Origin: WRDF01 sp031552235
GTDB taxonomy: Bacteria; Bacteroidota; Bacteroidia; Bacteroidales; Rikenellaceae
Assembly (NCBI GenBank): GCA_031552235.1
Contig: JAVBMR010000007.1
Location: forward strand, 1 to 64,000
Direction of reading: 5' to 3'
DNA: 64,000 nt
In this document: piece by piece, positions 1 through 9,800 of the stretch
Layout: every line of letters begins with the position of its first letter
How positions within the stretch are numbered: the first letter of the stretch is position 1
The notes under the pieces: model-generated
The model's input: only the letters and a program-made list of their open reading frames with translations
What the model was told of the DNA's origin: nothing
The model's database searches: none
Program-made: the position numbers and the translations under genes

Positions 1-82
1 TTGATGTTATCCCGTTCGTAACTCAACTTAACCGCACGTTCCTTGAACGAACGATCATACTGCCTGTGTGTTCCCATTTTTC

Positions 83-113
83 AAAGTTAAGATTATTAAA
101 CAACCTTAACTTT
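83..113. repeat. 9-bp inverted repeat in the gene-free left end
   Basis: AAAGTTAAG at 83-91 pairs exactly with CTTAACTTT at 105-113 across a 13-nt AT-rich loop, and the right arm runs into a short T-run. It may end a plus-strand transcript that starts left of the window. The rest of 1-290 holds no convincing reading frame; it is AT-rich and contains a short direct repeat (GCAGAGAAA twice near 270-290). Confidence 0.4.
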
Positions 114-290
114 TTGTGCGGACTAAGTTAGGAACTCCAGTAATTAAATAGTAAGGAAAACTGAAAAAGAGTAAAGAGATAAGAGGGGAAATTAAAATAA
201 ATTTACCCTCATACCATTACGTACTAAGATGTACGAAAGCATAATATTGAGTTTGACCTTGGGTAAGATGCAGAGAAAAACGCAGAGAAA

Positions 291-327
291 TAAAAATGCA
301 ACCAACTAATTATAAGTTGATTGCATT
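291..327 (-). terminator. Intrinsic terminator of tRNA-Pro
   Basis: Arms 295-307 and 315-327 form a 13-bp stem with one G-U pair on the minus strand, around a 7-nt loop. On the minus strand it is followed by TTTTTA. It lies just past the 3' end of tRNA-Pro. Confidence 0.75.
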
Positions 328-336
328 TTACTTAAG

Positions 337-411
337 TCGGGGTGACAAGATTCGAACTTGCGACCCTTGGTCCCCCAGACCAATACTCTAACCGGGCTGA
401 GCTACACCCCG
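337..411 (-). tRNA. tRNA-Pro (anticodon GGG)
   Basis: Read on the minus strand this folds as a complete cloverleaf: acceptor CGGGGTG paired with CACCCCG, then discriminator A. The anticodon stem TTGGT/ACCAA closes the loop CTGGGGG (anticodon GGG), and the T-arm contains GTTCGAATC. CCA is not encoded. It has its own promoter and terminator, so it is a single-gene unit. Confidence 0.95.
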
Positions 412-427
412 CGACTTAATCAGGGTG

Positions 428-458
428 CAAATATAGAAGATTATTTGGTTATTTCAAA
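428..458 (-). promoter_or_regulatory. Bacteroidota promoter of tRNA-Pro
   Basis: On the minus strand a -7 box TATATTTG (428-435) and a -33 TTTG (455-458) are separated by 19 nt. This matches the Bacteroidota primary-sigma consensus and sits 17 nt upstream of the tRNA 5' end. Confidence 0.85.
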
Positions 459-478
459 AAATGCCGCCCAAAAATAAA

Positions 479-733
479 CGGAATTATCCCTTGGAGGTTT
501 ATTGTCATGGTTTCCGCTTGCGGAGCAAGCCGTCAGCCCGCAGCCACCCCGGGCTGATGACTGGTCGCTGCGGCGACCCCGGTAGAGCGTTGTGGTTATT
601 TCACACCTCAACGTTCCGGTGCGAACTATCGTCAATGCTCTTTCCGTGTGCCGGAAGGCACCTCGCCTATGGCTCGACACAGCCTCCGCTGGCTGCCGGC
701 CGAAAAAAATAGAACAAGCCCCCAAGGGATCCG
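479..733. mobile_element. MITE-like element, copy A, with perfect 8-bp target duplication
   Basis: The left end CGGAATTATCCCTTGG (479-494) is inverted at the right end as CCAAGGGATCCG (722-733); the right copy lacks an ATTA step. AAAATAAA occurs directly outside both ends (471-478 and 734-741), as expected for an 8-bp target-site duplication. The interior has the CGCTTGC/GCAAGCC hairpin and CAGCCCGCAGCCACCC shared with other copies. No plausible protein is encoded. It lies just upstream of the tRNA-Pro promoter. Confidence 0.7.
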
Positions 734-741
734 AAAATAAA

Positions 742-1005
742 CGTCAGGCTTATTTTAGATGCTTATCCAGAGGGGTGCCACTACCTCTTATTCGTTTTTT
801 ATCGGTATCGCCTGAAGCGATGCAGGCGGGCTGCGCCGTCCACATGCGGCGGGCCGGTCGCTGCCGCTATACGGGCATAGTGTATTTCACACCGCAATGT
901 TCTGCCGCGAGTTCATATCCTTGTTCTATTTTTGTGGCGGAAGCACTTCGCAGTTAGCTCATTCACGTCCGCCGCTGTCGACAGACTATGCTTGCGGATA
1001 AGAAT
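742..1005. other. Gene-free stretch with partial repeat matches
   Basis: No convincing gene. TATTTCACACCGCAATGTTC near 882-901 resembles TATTTCACACCTCAACGTTC inside the neighbouring element, so this may be the remains of a related copy. ATGCTTATCCAGAGGGGTG near 759-777 has counterparts near 17450 and 29650. Confidence 0.35.
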
Positions 1006-2070
1006 TTACTTTGTCCTTCCCAGACTGAAAACGGCCAGGTTTCCTTTGTGGTCGGTGGGCCATACACTTTTGGGCGTGAGGAATTTGTCTTTCGAATCGT
1101 GGGGCGCTATTTTGCCGCGCACAACGGTTTCTGCCGGGCCGACGATAGTGCAGTCTTTCAGCGTCAATCCTTTGCCTGCGTTGTAGTATATGAAGTCTAT
1201 ACGGTCGCGCTCGTCGGCTTCCGGGGCCCAGGCGAGCTTTTCCAGTTTCGCCGCTTCGGCTGTGCGGTTGCCTGCCGGGAAGGTGAATCCGGGATACTTC
1301 GCGGCGTTGGGGTATTTCTTGCGGTAACTGTCGATGAACCCGGCGTTGCGGAGCATTACCGAGCAGTCCCAGTTTATTATAGCCCCGTTGTGGTCGAACA
1401 GGTTTTTGGTGTTGGCCTGCCAGTCGGCATACGAGGGTTCGTTGAAGTCGCCGCCCATTATCACTGATCTGCCTGCCTCGATGTCTTTCTGCGCCTCTTT
1501 GATAAAGGCCGCGATGCTCTCGTCCCTGAACGACAGTCTGTTGGCGGTGAGTACTTCCTTTTCGTCGGTTATGGGGGCGGCGATCTTTTTCCATGTCGTG
1601 CCGCTATAACCCCGAGGCATATAGCACTCGTAATGTGTGTAGTCGAGGTGGCATGCGTAGAACGATATCGGCTGGCTGTTGATGGTGACCGAGGCTTTCA
1701 GCATCGCCCGTCCCTCGTCCCCGGGCACTATTGCACATTTTTCCATTTTTTCGGGGTCGAATTTGCTCAGAATGGCAACCGAAAGCCCCTGCGTCCCGCC
1801 GTAATACTTTTTGCCCAGCTTTTCGAGGTCGGCCTTCAGGCGCGGCAGAAGCCCGTCCTCGTCGCTGCGGTTCCTTATCTCGCACAGGAAGACCACGTCG
1901 GCGTCGACCTCGTTTATAACGTTGAGTATCGCCTGGTAGCCGTCCGGGACCTTCGTCCCTTCGTGCCACAGGTTGAGCTGGAAGACTTTGAAAGTAGAGC
2001 CGCCTTTGGTTTGGGCGTTCGCGCCGGCAGCGCAGCAAAGCAGTAGCAGTAAAGTGAATATGTGTTTCAT
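1006..2070 (-). CDS. Secreted endonuclease/exonuclease/phosphatase family protein
   Basis: This 354-residue protein has a signal peptide (about 1-20, ending GANAQ) and an EEP fold. Metal and catalytic motifs are visible: E64 in FLCEIRN, H141 and D143 in ACHLDY, D208 and N210 in GGDFNEP, D292 in DRIDFIYY, and D340-H341 near the C-terminus. EEP enzymes cleave phosphoester bonds in nucleic acids, sugar phosphates or phospholipids; the substrate here cannot be told. The signal peptide places it in the periplasm or outside the cell. It is monocistronic: cysE lies 214 bp upstream on the same strand and a repeat region follows. Confidence 0.85.
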   Translation of the reverse strand: MKHIFTLLLLLCCAAGANAQTKGGSTFKVFQLNLWHEGTKVPDGYQAILNVINEVDADVVFLCEIRNRSDEDGLLPRLKADLEKLGKKYYGGTQGLSVAILSKFDPEKMEKCAIVPGDEGRAMLKASVTINSQPISFYACHLDYTHYECYMPRGYSGTTWKKIAAPITDEKEVLTANRLSFRDESIAAFIKEAQKDIEAGRSVIMGGDFNEPSYADWQANTKNLFDHNGAIINWDCSVMLRNAGFIDSYRKKYPNAAKYPGFTFPAGNRTAEAAKLEKLAWAPEADERDRIDFIYYNAGKGLTLKDCTIVGPAETVVRGKIAPHDSKDKFLTPKSVWPTDHKGNLAVFSLGRTK

Positions 2071-2284
2071 AGTCTTTGCGGTTAGGTATTATAATCACTG
2101 TGGTTTCAATTCCCCGCCGCTTGCGGCGTATTATATTCATTTCCGGCGGCCGGGGGGGGCGCCGCCAAAGGCGTCGTGCCCCCCGGAAATGGCGACTGCC
2201 CGCGGCAGTCGCAGTCCTTGCACTACCCCGTGGCTTGCTGCGGGGTAATTCCGATTTATTTGGGATAATTCCTGCTAATTACAC
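2071..2284. other. Intergenic region with GC-rich palindromes
   Basis: No gene. It contains several short palindromes (CCGCCGCTTGCGGCG; a GGGGGG/CCCCCC pair near 2150-2190; CCCCG/CGGGG near 2225-2245) in the style of the repeats elsewhere in the window. TTTGGGATAATTCC near 2258 resembles one element end, but no matching partner was found. Confidence 0.4.
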
Positions 2285-3181
2285 TTATTTCCCCGGTTCG
2301 AGGTCGGTCGGTTCGGCACGCTTCTGTATGATGCGCGAGTGGGGCGGCACGCTTTGCGTCTGCCACACGTTACCGCCGATTATCGAGTCGTGCCCTATGG
2401 TTATGCGTCCAAGGATACTGGAGTTGGAGTAGATTATTACGTTGTTCTCGATGATAGGATGGCGCGGGACGTTCATCGGCAGGCCCTTGTCGTCGAGCGC
2501 GAAACTCTTCGCCCCGAGCGTAACACCCTGATATAGCCTTACGTGCGAGCCGATGATGCATGTTTCGCCTATCACGACGCCGGTACCGTGGTCGATGCAG
2601 AAATACTCGCCGATCTTGGCCCCCGGATGTATGTCTATCCCGGTGGCGGAGTGGGCGAGTTCGCTGATTATGCGGGGCAGGACGGGGACGCCGTCCAAAA
2701 GCAGTTCGTGCGCTATGCGGTAGTTGACCATGGCCTGTATGCTCGGGTAGCAGAAGATCACCTCGCCGTGGCTCGTGGCTGCGGGATCGCCGTCGGTCAC
2801 GGCTTTAACATCGGTAGCCAGCAGGCGTTTTATCTCGGGCAGTTTGTCGATGAACCCGAGCGCGAGACAATTTGATTTCCCGGACACCTCTTCGCATGTG
2901 GTGTCGGTGAAGAAGCAGAACCCGCGGTTTATCTGTTCGCACAGAAGTTCGTAAAGCCTCTCCATATAGACGCCCATGTAGTATTCCTGGGTGCTTTCGC
3001 CGATCTTGGCTTCTGTGAAGAACCCCGGGAATACGATGCATTTGACCAGCTCCACGATTTCCCGCAGGCTCGCTATGTTGGGCAGGGAGCGTTCCGGTTT
3101 TGGGATGTAGGCATATTCGGCCACGCTGTCGTCGGTAAGGGCGTGGATCTTATTTTTGATGGTGTCGGCGAACTTTTTCAT
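2285..3181 (-). CDS. cysE: Serine O-acetyltransferase
   Basis: The 298-residue protein transfers acetyl from acetyl-CoA to L-serine, giving O-acetylserine, the cytoplasmic precursor of cysteine. An alpha-helical N-terminal part (about 1-175) is followed by a left-handed beta-helix of hexapeptide repeats (about 180-285). The family signatures DIHPGAKIG (H185) and DHGTGVVIGET (H198) are intact. The length fits the longer EpsC-like form common in Bacteroidota. No cysteine synthase gene is adjacent. A -7 box lies 24 nt upstream of the start. Confidence 0.92.
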   Translation of the reverse strand: MKKFADTIKNKIHALTDDSVAEYAYIPKPERSLPNIASLREIVELVKCIVFPGFFTEAKIGESTQEYYMGVYMERLYELLCEQINRGFCFFTDTTCEEVSGKSNCLALGFIDKLPEIKRLLATDVKAVTDGDPAATSHGEVIFCYPSIQAMVNYRIAHELLLDGVPVLPRIISELAHSATGIDIHPGAKIGEYFCIDHGTGVVIGETCIIGSHVRLYQGVTLGAKSFALDDKGLPMNVPRHPIIENNVIIYSNSSILGRITIGHDSIIGGNVWQTQSVPPHSRIIQKRAEPTDLEPGK

Positions 3182-3205
3182 AAATGTCGGTTGTTGGCTT
3201 GATTA

Positions 3206-3213
3206 CAAAGATA
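3206..3213 (-). promoter_or_regulatory. Probable cysE -7 promoter box
   Basis: Minus-strand TATCTTTG matches TAnnTTTG, 24 nt upstream of the cysE start. No TTTG was found at the -33 position. A weaker plus-strand box TATATTTA (3225-3232) may drive the divergent glycosidase operon. Confidence 0.55.
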
Positions 3214-3281
3214 TAAATAATGCGTATATTTATACTCTTAATTATAAAGTGCCTGAAAACAAAACCTCAAAAATACGAACC

Positions 3282-4541
3282 ATGACACTTGTTAAGTTTA
3301 TGAAATTCCCGGCGTTTGTTTGTTGCTGCGCCGCAGCGGCCTTGCTTTGCGGGGGAGCGAAAAAGAGCGACAAAAATGCTTTTGTAGATGAAAACACCTC
3401 TTTCGCCGCCGCGCAGACCCGCCTGATGCTCTCGTCATTGGGCGAACCTACGGGCAGGAACTTCCCGCGCCGCACTTCCGACAAGGGGCAGATGCAGACC
3501 ACCGGAATGAACGACTGGACGTCCGGGTTCTTTCCCGGATCGCTGTGGTATCTCTATGAACTGACAGGCGACAAGGCCTGGAAAGAGAGCGCCGAAAAAT
3601 GGACCATGAGCCTCGAACCCGTCAAGACGAACAAGGGGACGCACGACATTGGGTTCATGATGTATTGCAGCTTCGGCAACGCCGAGAGGCTGGCTCCAAA
3701 CCCGGAATATGTGGACATCCTGGTCGAGAGCGCCAACTCGCTTTGCACGCGCTACAACCCGGCCGCCAAGGTTATCAAGTCGTGGAACGGCGGCACGAGC
3801 TGGGACGGCAACCGCTGGGAGTTCCCGGTGATAATCGACAATATGATGAACCTCGAACTGTTGTTCTACGCTTCGAAGGTTACGGGTGACAGCAAGTACC
3901 GAGATATCGCCGTGTCGCATGCCAATACCACATTGAAGAACCACCTCCGTCCCGATTTCAGCAGCTACCATGTGGTGAATTATGACGAAAAAACGGGGGC
4001 TGTGCTCAACAGCCAGACCTGTCAGGGCTATAGCGACAATTCCACATGGTCGCGCGGACAGGCATGGGCGGTTTACGGCTACACGGTGATGTACCGCGAA
4101 ACCAAAGACCCGGCCTATCTGGAGGCGGCGAAGAAAACCGCCAAATATTTTATCGACCACCTGCCCAAGGACATGGTACCGTACTGGGATTTCAACATCG
4201 GGATGGCAGGCTACGTGCCGGGCAAGAACTCATACGCGGCCAAGTCGGAGGAACTGGTGCGCTCGCGCGACGCTTCTGCGTCAGCGGTGGTTTGTTCCGC
4301 CCTGTTCGAACTGGCCGACCTTGCGAAACAGCCATATTACCGCAAGGTGGCGGTGAAGATACTCGAAAGCCTTTCGTCGCCCGCCTACCGCGCCAAACCC
4401 GGGGAGTACGGCAATTTCATAATCATGCATTCCACGGGCAGCGTCCCCCACAGGGCCGAGATAGACGTGGCGCTGGTATATGCCGATTATTATTACCTCG
4501 AAGCGCTTGCGAGGTATAAGCATTCTTTGAACGGTAAATAA
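3282..4541 (+). CDS. GH88 unsaturated glucuronyl hydrolase
   Basis: The 419-residue enzyme should remove 4,5-unsaturated uronic acids from oligosaccharides made by polysaccharide lyases. The (alpha/alpha)6 fold is supported by IIDNMMNLEL (D186) and SDNSTWSRGQAW (D252), the two conserved GH88 aspartates 66 residues apart. The start at 3282 was chosen because it gives a signal sequence ending ALLCGG, probably a lipoprotein; frames further upstream add untypical sequence. The stop codon overlaps the next ATG by one base, so it is coupled to the GH78 gene. The linkage cleaved cannot be set from sequence; GH105 is the main alternative. Confidence 0.85.
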   Translation: MTLVKFMKFPAFVCCCAAAALLCGGAKKSDKNAFVDENTSFAAAQTRLMLSSLGEPTGRNFPRRTSDKGQMQTTGMNDWTSGFFPGSLWYLYELTGDKAWKESAEKWTMSLEPVKTNKGTHDIGFMMYCSFGNAERLAPNPEYVDILVESANSLCTRYNPAAKVIKSWNGGTSWDGNRWEFPVIIDNMMNLELLFYASKVTGDSKYRDIAVSHANTTLKNHLRPDFSSYHVVNYDEKTGAVLNSQTCQGYSDNSTWSRGQAWAVYGYTVMYRETKDPAYLEAAKKTAKYFIDHLPKDMVPYWDFNIGMAGYVPGKNSYAAKSEELVRSRDASASAVVCSALFELADLAKQPYYRKVAVKILESLSSPAYRAKPGEYGNFIIMHSTGSVPHRAEIDVALVYADYYYLEALARYKHSLNGK

Positions 4542-6814
4542 TGAAACTGAACAGATTACTGCTGGCCGCAGCGTTTTTGGAGTTATGCGCGTTTCCCGCG
4601 GCGGCGTTTGCCCAGGGAAGCAAACCGCACGGTTTGATGACCGATCTTTTGGAATACACCGACCGCACATGGCAGAACGGATATTTGACAAATGTGCCTG
4701 TATGGGAGGCAAACAAAACCTATGGTGTGCAATACGCGAGGATAGTATCGTCCCGCCCTTCTTTCGGGTGGGAGGTTCCGGATGGGGATATGCAGACGTC
4801 GTACCGTATTATTGTGTCGGATTCTGCCGATGGAACTTTAAATGGGAAAGGCGTGGTGTGGGACAGCGGAACGGTCGAAAGCGGCAAATCCACGTCGGTC
4901 GTTTACGGCGGCGAGCCGTTGCAACCCGATAAGGTCTATTTCTGGAGGGTGAAGCTGACGGCCGGCGGAACGGAAGGCGATTGGTCTGCCGCCAAGGCGT
5001 TCCGGACAGCCCCGGAATTATCCGAATATACGGCAGGTTTTTATCCGCTGGTGAAGAACCATGAGCCTCCTAAAGCAACCACGGTATCCGATGACGGCGA
5101 CGTGGCTTTTATTGATTTCGGCAAGGCTGCGTTCGGGCAGTTGTTGCTGACACTTACATCTGCTTTGGGCAGCGATACCGTGACCGTCCATTTGGGCGAG
5201 GCCGCAAAGGACGGCAGGGTAGACCGCAATCCGGGAGGGACCATACGCTACCAAAAATATGTCTTGCCCCTGATCAAAGGGACGAATACTTACAGGATAA
5301 AAATACGCAAGGACGGGCGCAATACCGGCCGCGATGCCATCCTGATGCCCGGCTACATAGGCGAGGTGCTGCCTTTCAGGTATTGCGAGATAGAGGTGGA
5401 CAGCGTGCGGCAAAAAATTGTGAATGTTGGACGGGAAAATGTGCATTATCCGTTCGACGATAATGCTTCTTATTTTATGAGCAGCGATTCCACCATGAAC
5501 AAGGTGTGGGATATGTGCAAGTATTCCATCGAGGCCACCTCGTTCGCGGGGATATATGTGGACGGCGACCGCGAGCGCATCCCATACGAGGCCGACGCGC
5601 TGATAAACCAGTTGTGCCATTACGGTGTCGACCGGGAATATTCCATGGCACGCCGCTCGCACGAGTACCTGCTCGAACATCCCACATGGCCAACAGAGTG
5701 GATATTGCAGTCGGTGCTGATCGCGTGGCATGATTATATGTACACCGGCGACAGCCGTTCGCTCGCGGCGAATTACGACGTATTGAAGGCCCGCACCCTT
5801 CTGGCACTGCGAGAAAAAAACGGCCTTATAAGCACCACGACAGGTCTCCAGACCAAGGAATTCCTCGCCTCTATAAACCGCCGCGAGCCGATAAGGGATA
5901 TCGTGGACTGGCCGCATACCGGCATCCTCGGCCTGAACAAGCACGAGGGCGGCGAGGCCGACGGGTTCGTATTTACCGACTACAACGCCGTGACCAACGC
6001 CTACCATTACGAGGCGCTGAAGATAATGGGCCGGATTGCCGACGCCCTCGGCAATGACTCTGAGAAAGAGTATTTCGAAAAGGAAGCCAAGACGTTCCTC
6101 GACCGTTACAATAAATTTTTCTTTGATAAGGAGTTGGGCCGCTATGTGGACGGCGACACCACCAGGCACTCGTCGCTGCACGCGAACATGTTCCCGGTGG
6201 CGTTCGGGATGGTGCCGGACAAAAACCTTGACGGGGTAGTCGAATTTATCCATAACCGCAAGATGGCATGCAGCGTCTATGGCGCGCAGTTCCTTATGGA
6301 CGCCCTGTACGAAGCCGCCGATGCCGACTATGCCATGCAGATGCTGACCAAAACCGACGACCGGAGTTGGTATAACATGATACGCGCAGGTTCTACCATC
6401 TCGATGGAGGCATGGGACAATAAATATAAGCCCAATCAGGACTGGAACCATGCGTGGGGCGCCGTCCCGGCCAACATCATACCGCGTAAACTTATGGGCG
6501 TCGAGCCTCTGCTGCCGGGGTTTGAGAAGGTGCGGATCAGGCCGCAGTTGGGGTCGTTGGAATGGGCGCGTGCGACTGTACCCACCATAAAGGGGCCGAT
6601 AAAACTTTTTGTTCATAATAAAAAAGGTGAATACCGGGTACAGGCAACGGTCCCCGGCAATATGGAAGCGGAGGTTTACCTGCCTTTGCTCTCGAAAAAA
6701 TACGAGGTCGCAGTTAACGGACAAAAACAAAAGACGACTCGGATCAAAGGCAGTCCGTTTATATATGTAGGGGATTTGCCTTCCGGGGTGTACGAGATAA
6801 CCATGACTTATTGA
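4541..6814 (+). CDS. GH78 alpha-L-rhamnosidase family protein
   Basis: This 757-residue secreted enzyme (signal peptide about 1-25) should release terminal alpha-L-rhamnose. An N-terminal beta-sandwich resembling fibronectin/Ig domains (about 55-160) is followed by jelly-roll and (alpha/alpha)6 catalytic parts. The GH78 motif DGDRER is at 341-346, and E623 in SMEAWDN is the likely catalytic base. The conserved WNHAWGAVP and a C-terminal beta domain are present. It starts on the last base of the GH88 stop codon. Together with GH88 it points to a rhamnose- and uronate-rich glycan such as a rhamnogalacturonan, gum or ulvan-type chain; the target is an inference. Confidence 0.85.
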   Translation: MKLNRLLLAAAFLELCAFPAAAFAQGSKPHGLMTDLLEYTDRTWQNGYLTNVPVWEANKTYGVQYARIVSSRPSFGWEVPDGDMQTSYRIIVSDSADGTLNGKGVVWDSGTVESGKSTSVVYGGEPLQPDKVYFWRVKLTAGGTEGDWSAAKAFRTAPELSEYTAGFYPLVKNHEPPKATTVSDDGDVAFIDFGKAAFGQLLLTLTSALGSDTVTVHLGEAAKDGRVDRNPGGTIRYQKYVLPLIKGTNTYRIKIRKDGRNTGRDAILMPGYIGEVLPFRYCEIEVDSVRQKIVNVGRENVHYPFDDNASYFMSSDSTMNKVWDMCKYSIEATSFAGIYVDGDRERIPYEADALINQLCHYGVDREYSMARRSHEYLLEHPTWPTEWILQSVLIAWHDYMYTGDSRSLAANYDVLKARTLLALREKNGLISTTTGLQTKEFLASINRREPIRDIVDWPHTGILGLNKHEGGEADGFVFTDYNAVTNAYHYEALKIMGRIADALGNDSEKEYFEKEAKTFLDRYNKFFFDKELGRYVDGDTTRHSSLHANMFPVAFGMVPDKNLDGVVEFIHNRKMACSVYGAQFLMDALYEAADADYAMQMLTKTDDRSWYNMIRAGSTISMEAWDNKYKPNQDWNHAWGAVPANIIPRKLMGVEPLLPGFEKVRIRPQLGSLEWARATVPTIKGPIKLFVHNKKGEYRVQATVPGNMEAEVYLPLLSKKYEVAVNGQKQKTTRIKGSPFIYVGDLPSGVYEITMTY

Positions 6815-6898
6815 CCGGGGTCCTCGTTACGAATGAAAAAAAACGTATATTGCAGGAACCTTTCCAAGACAACCTGAAAAACCTTAAATAAATAACTT

Positions 6899-9800
6899 AT
6901 GCGCTGCTTTAAAACTTTGTTCCTGCTGCCGTGCCTCCTGCTGTCGATGGCGGGCATATCCGCTCAGGATTTGGACCTTAACGTCCTGTACAAGATCAAA
7001 ACCCCCTCGGGATTAGTGATAGACAACGGGGCGTCGACCAACGACAACGCCGGGATTTTCCTCGCTAAAGAGTCGGCAGGCTCCAAAGGCCAGGTCTGGA
7101 GGCTCAAGAAAGCGGAGGGCGATTATTACCTCATAACCAACCCTTACGGCGAGAAAAGCCTCGATAACGCCAATATCCACAGCGGGACAGGTAATGCCAT
7201 CCTTCAGTGGGGCGAGAGCCTGTCGAACCAGAACCAGCACTGGAAAATAGTGATCACAGGGACGGGCGAGGCCCAGATCACGCAGCGCATAACCGGGATG
7301 ACGCTGGCCTACTCGGGCGATGACGCCGCAGGCTCGGCCATCTATCAGATACCAAACTCGTCACAGCTTTGGAGGTTCGTCCCAACGTCGCTCAGCGCTT
7401 CGGAGGACTACACCGTCAGGGGCGACACCGAATGGGAAGACGAAAGGGTGTTCGGCGTGAACAAAGAACAGGGGCATGCCACCTACGTGCCGTTCCCCGA
7501 TACTAAAACGCTCAAAGCCGACCCGTACTTCAACTCGCCTTGGCTGAAACCCGCCTCGCCGATGTATATGTCGCTCAACGGCGCGTGGAAGTTCAACTGG
7601 GTGAAGCAGCCCTCGGAAAAACCTGTCGATTTCTACAAGCCGGAATATAACGTGAACAGCTGGAAAGAGATAAAGGTGCCGTCGAACTGGGAAATGCTAG
7701 GCTACGGGACGCCGATATACACCAACATAACCTACCCGTTCAAGAACACCCCGCCGCTTATCCAGCCCCAGAAAGGCTACACCAACGAGTTCGAACCCAA
7801 CCCCGTAGGCTCATACAGGCGCGAGTTCACGATCCCGGTAGGTTGGGACGGCAAGGAGGTCATCCTGCATTTCGACGGGGTTTACAGCGGCATCTACGTC
7901 TGGATCAACGGCCAGAAGGTGGGGTACAGCGAGGGCGCCAACAACGACGCCGAATTCAACATCACGAAATACATCAGGAAAGGCAAAAACATGATCGCGG
8001 CCGAGGTTTACAGGTGGACTGACGCCAGCTACATCGAGGACCAGGATATGTTCCGCCTGAGCGGCATCCACCGCGACGTTTACGTTTACGCCGTGCCGAA
8101 GATTCATGTCAGGGATTTCCATGTCGAGTCGGAGTTTGCCGGCGACGATTTTTCGTCGGGTGTGTTCAAACTGAAAGCAGTCGTGAAGAATGCCGATACG
8201 AAGAGCGGGAAATACGCGCTGAAAGTTACGCTGCTCGATCCCAAGGGCGCAGAGGTGCTGGCACTTAGCCAGCCGGTCGATGCCGCCGCGCAGTCGGAGG
8301 TCGATTACTACCTGAAAGCCAGAGTGGAAACCCCGGCACTGTGGTCGGCCGAAACCCCGAACCTCTACACGGTAATCCTCTCGCTGCAGGACGCCAAAGG
8401 TAACGAAACCGAAGCGCTGTCGTCGAAATTCGGCTTCCGCAAGGTCGAGATAAAGAATTCAAGGGTCTACATCAATGGCCAACAGGTGTTCTTCAAGGGT
8501 GCGAACCGCCACGACATACATCCGCGCTTCGGTAAGGCCATCCCGGTCGAGTCGATGATCGAGGACATCCTGCTGATGAAGCGCCACAACCTCAACACCG
8601 TCCGCACGAGCCATTACCCCAACGACCAGAAAATGTACGCGCTGTACGACTACTACGGGCTGTACATCATGGACGAGGCCGACTGCGAGAACCACGGCAA
8701 CCACTCCATTTCCGACAAGCCGAGTTGGCAGCCTGCCTATGTGGACAGGATCGAGCGTGTGATACAAAGGGACAAAAACCACCCGTCGGTGATCTTCTGG
8801 TCGCTCGGCAACGAGGGCGGGGCAGGGCGCAACTTCGATGCCATGTACAAGAGGGCCAAGGAACTCGACCCGACTCGCCCCGTGCATTACGAAGGCAAGA
8901 ACAGCATCGCCGACATCGAGTCGAACATGTACGCCTCGGTGCCGGACATGACGCGCAGGGATTTCAGGCCGTCGGAAAAGCCCTATTTCCTGTGCGAGTA
9001 CGTCCACGCAATGGGTAACGCCGTGGGTAACCTCAGGGAGTACTGGGACTTTATCGAGAACGGGTCGCAACGTGCCATCGGGGGCTGCGTCTGGGATTGG
9101 GTAGACCAGGGCATCAATAAAGTCGGCGAGCCGGACAACAGGTATTACTATGGCGGCGACTTCGGCGACAAGCCGAACGACCGTGATTTCGTCTGCAACG
9201 GCCTCACCACGCCGGACCGCAGGGTGACCGCCAAACTGCTGGAGGTGAAGAAAATATACCAGTATATAGAAATGTCGCCGGTGGCACTGCTAAACGGCCG
9301 GATCGGGATATTGAACAAGTACGATTTCACGAACCTGTCGGCGTTCGAGATAAAATGGGAGGTCGTTGAGGACGGCCGTCCCGTGAATTCGGGTACTATG
9401 GCCGCGCCTGACGTTGCGCCTGACGGCAAGGCCGTCATTGTGATCCCGTTCGACACGAAAATGGACGGCGGAAAGGAGTATTTCCTGAACGTGTATTTCG
9501 CGCTTAAAGAAAGCTGCGTTTGGGCTGAAAAGGGGCATGTCGTTGCCTCGGAGCAGTTTGCGCTCAGCGGCAGACCATCGGTCGCTCCCGTGCAGACGGA
9601 CGGAGTTGCCACGCTGAAAACCACTGAAGCCGGCAATATGCTGACGGTTTCCGGAGAGGGTTTCAGCATCGTTTTCGATAAAACTGCATCGTCCATGTCG
9701 TCGATGAAATATGCCGGCCGCGAGATGCTGCACGACAAGTCGGGCCTCAGGTTCAACTGGTACAGGAGCGTTAGCAACGACAAGTACACAGACCAGAAGT

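Noticed and set aside
461..957. Short overlapping frames upstream of the EEP gene
   Set aside because: They lie within the MITE-like element and its palindromes, and their products resemble no protein.
5018..6730. 570-codon open frame antisense to the GH78 gene
   Set aside because: Antisense shadow of a well-supported glycosidase; no promoter or motif.
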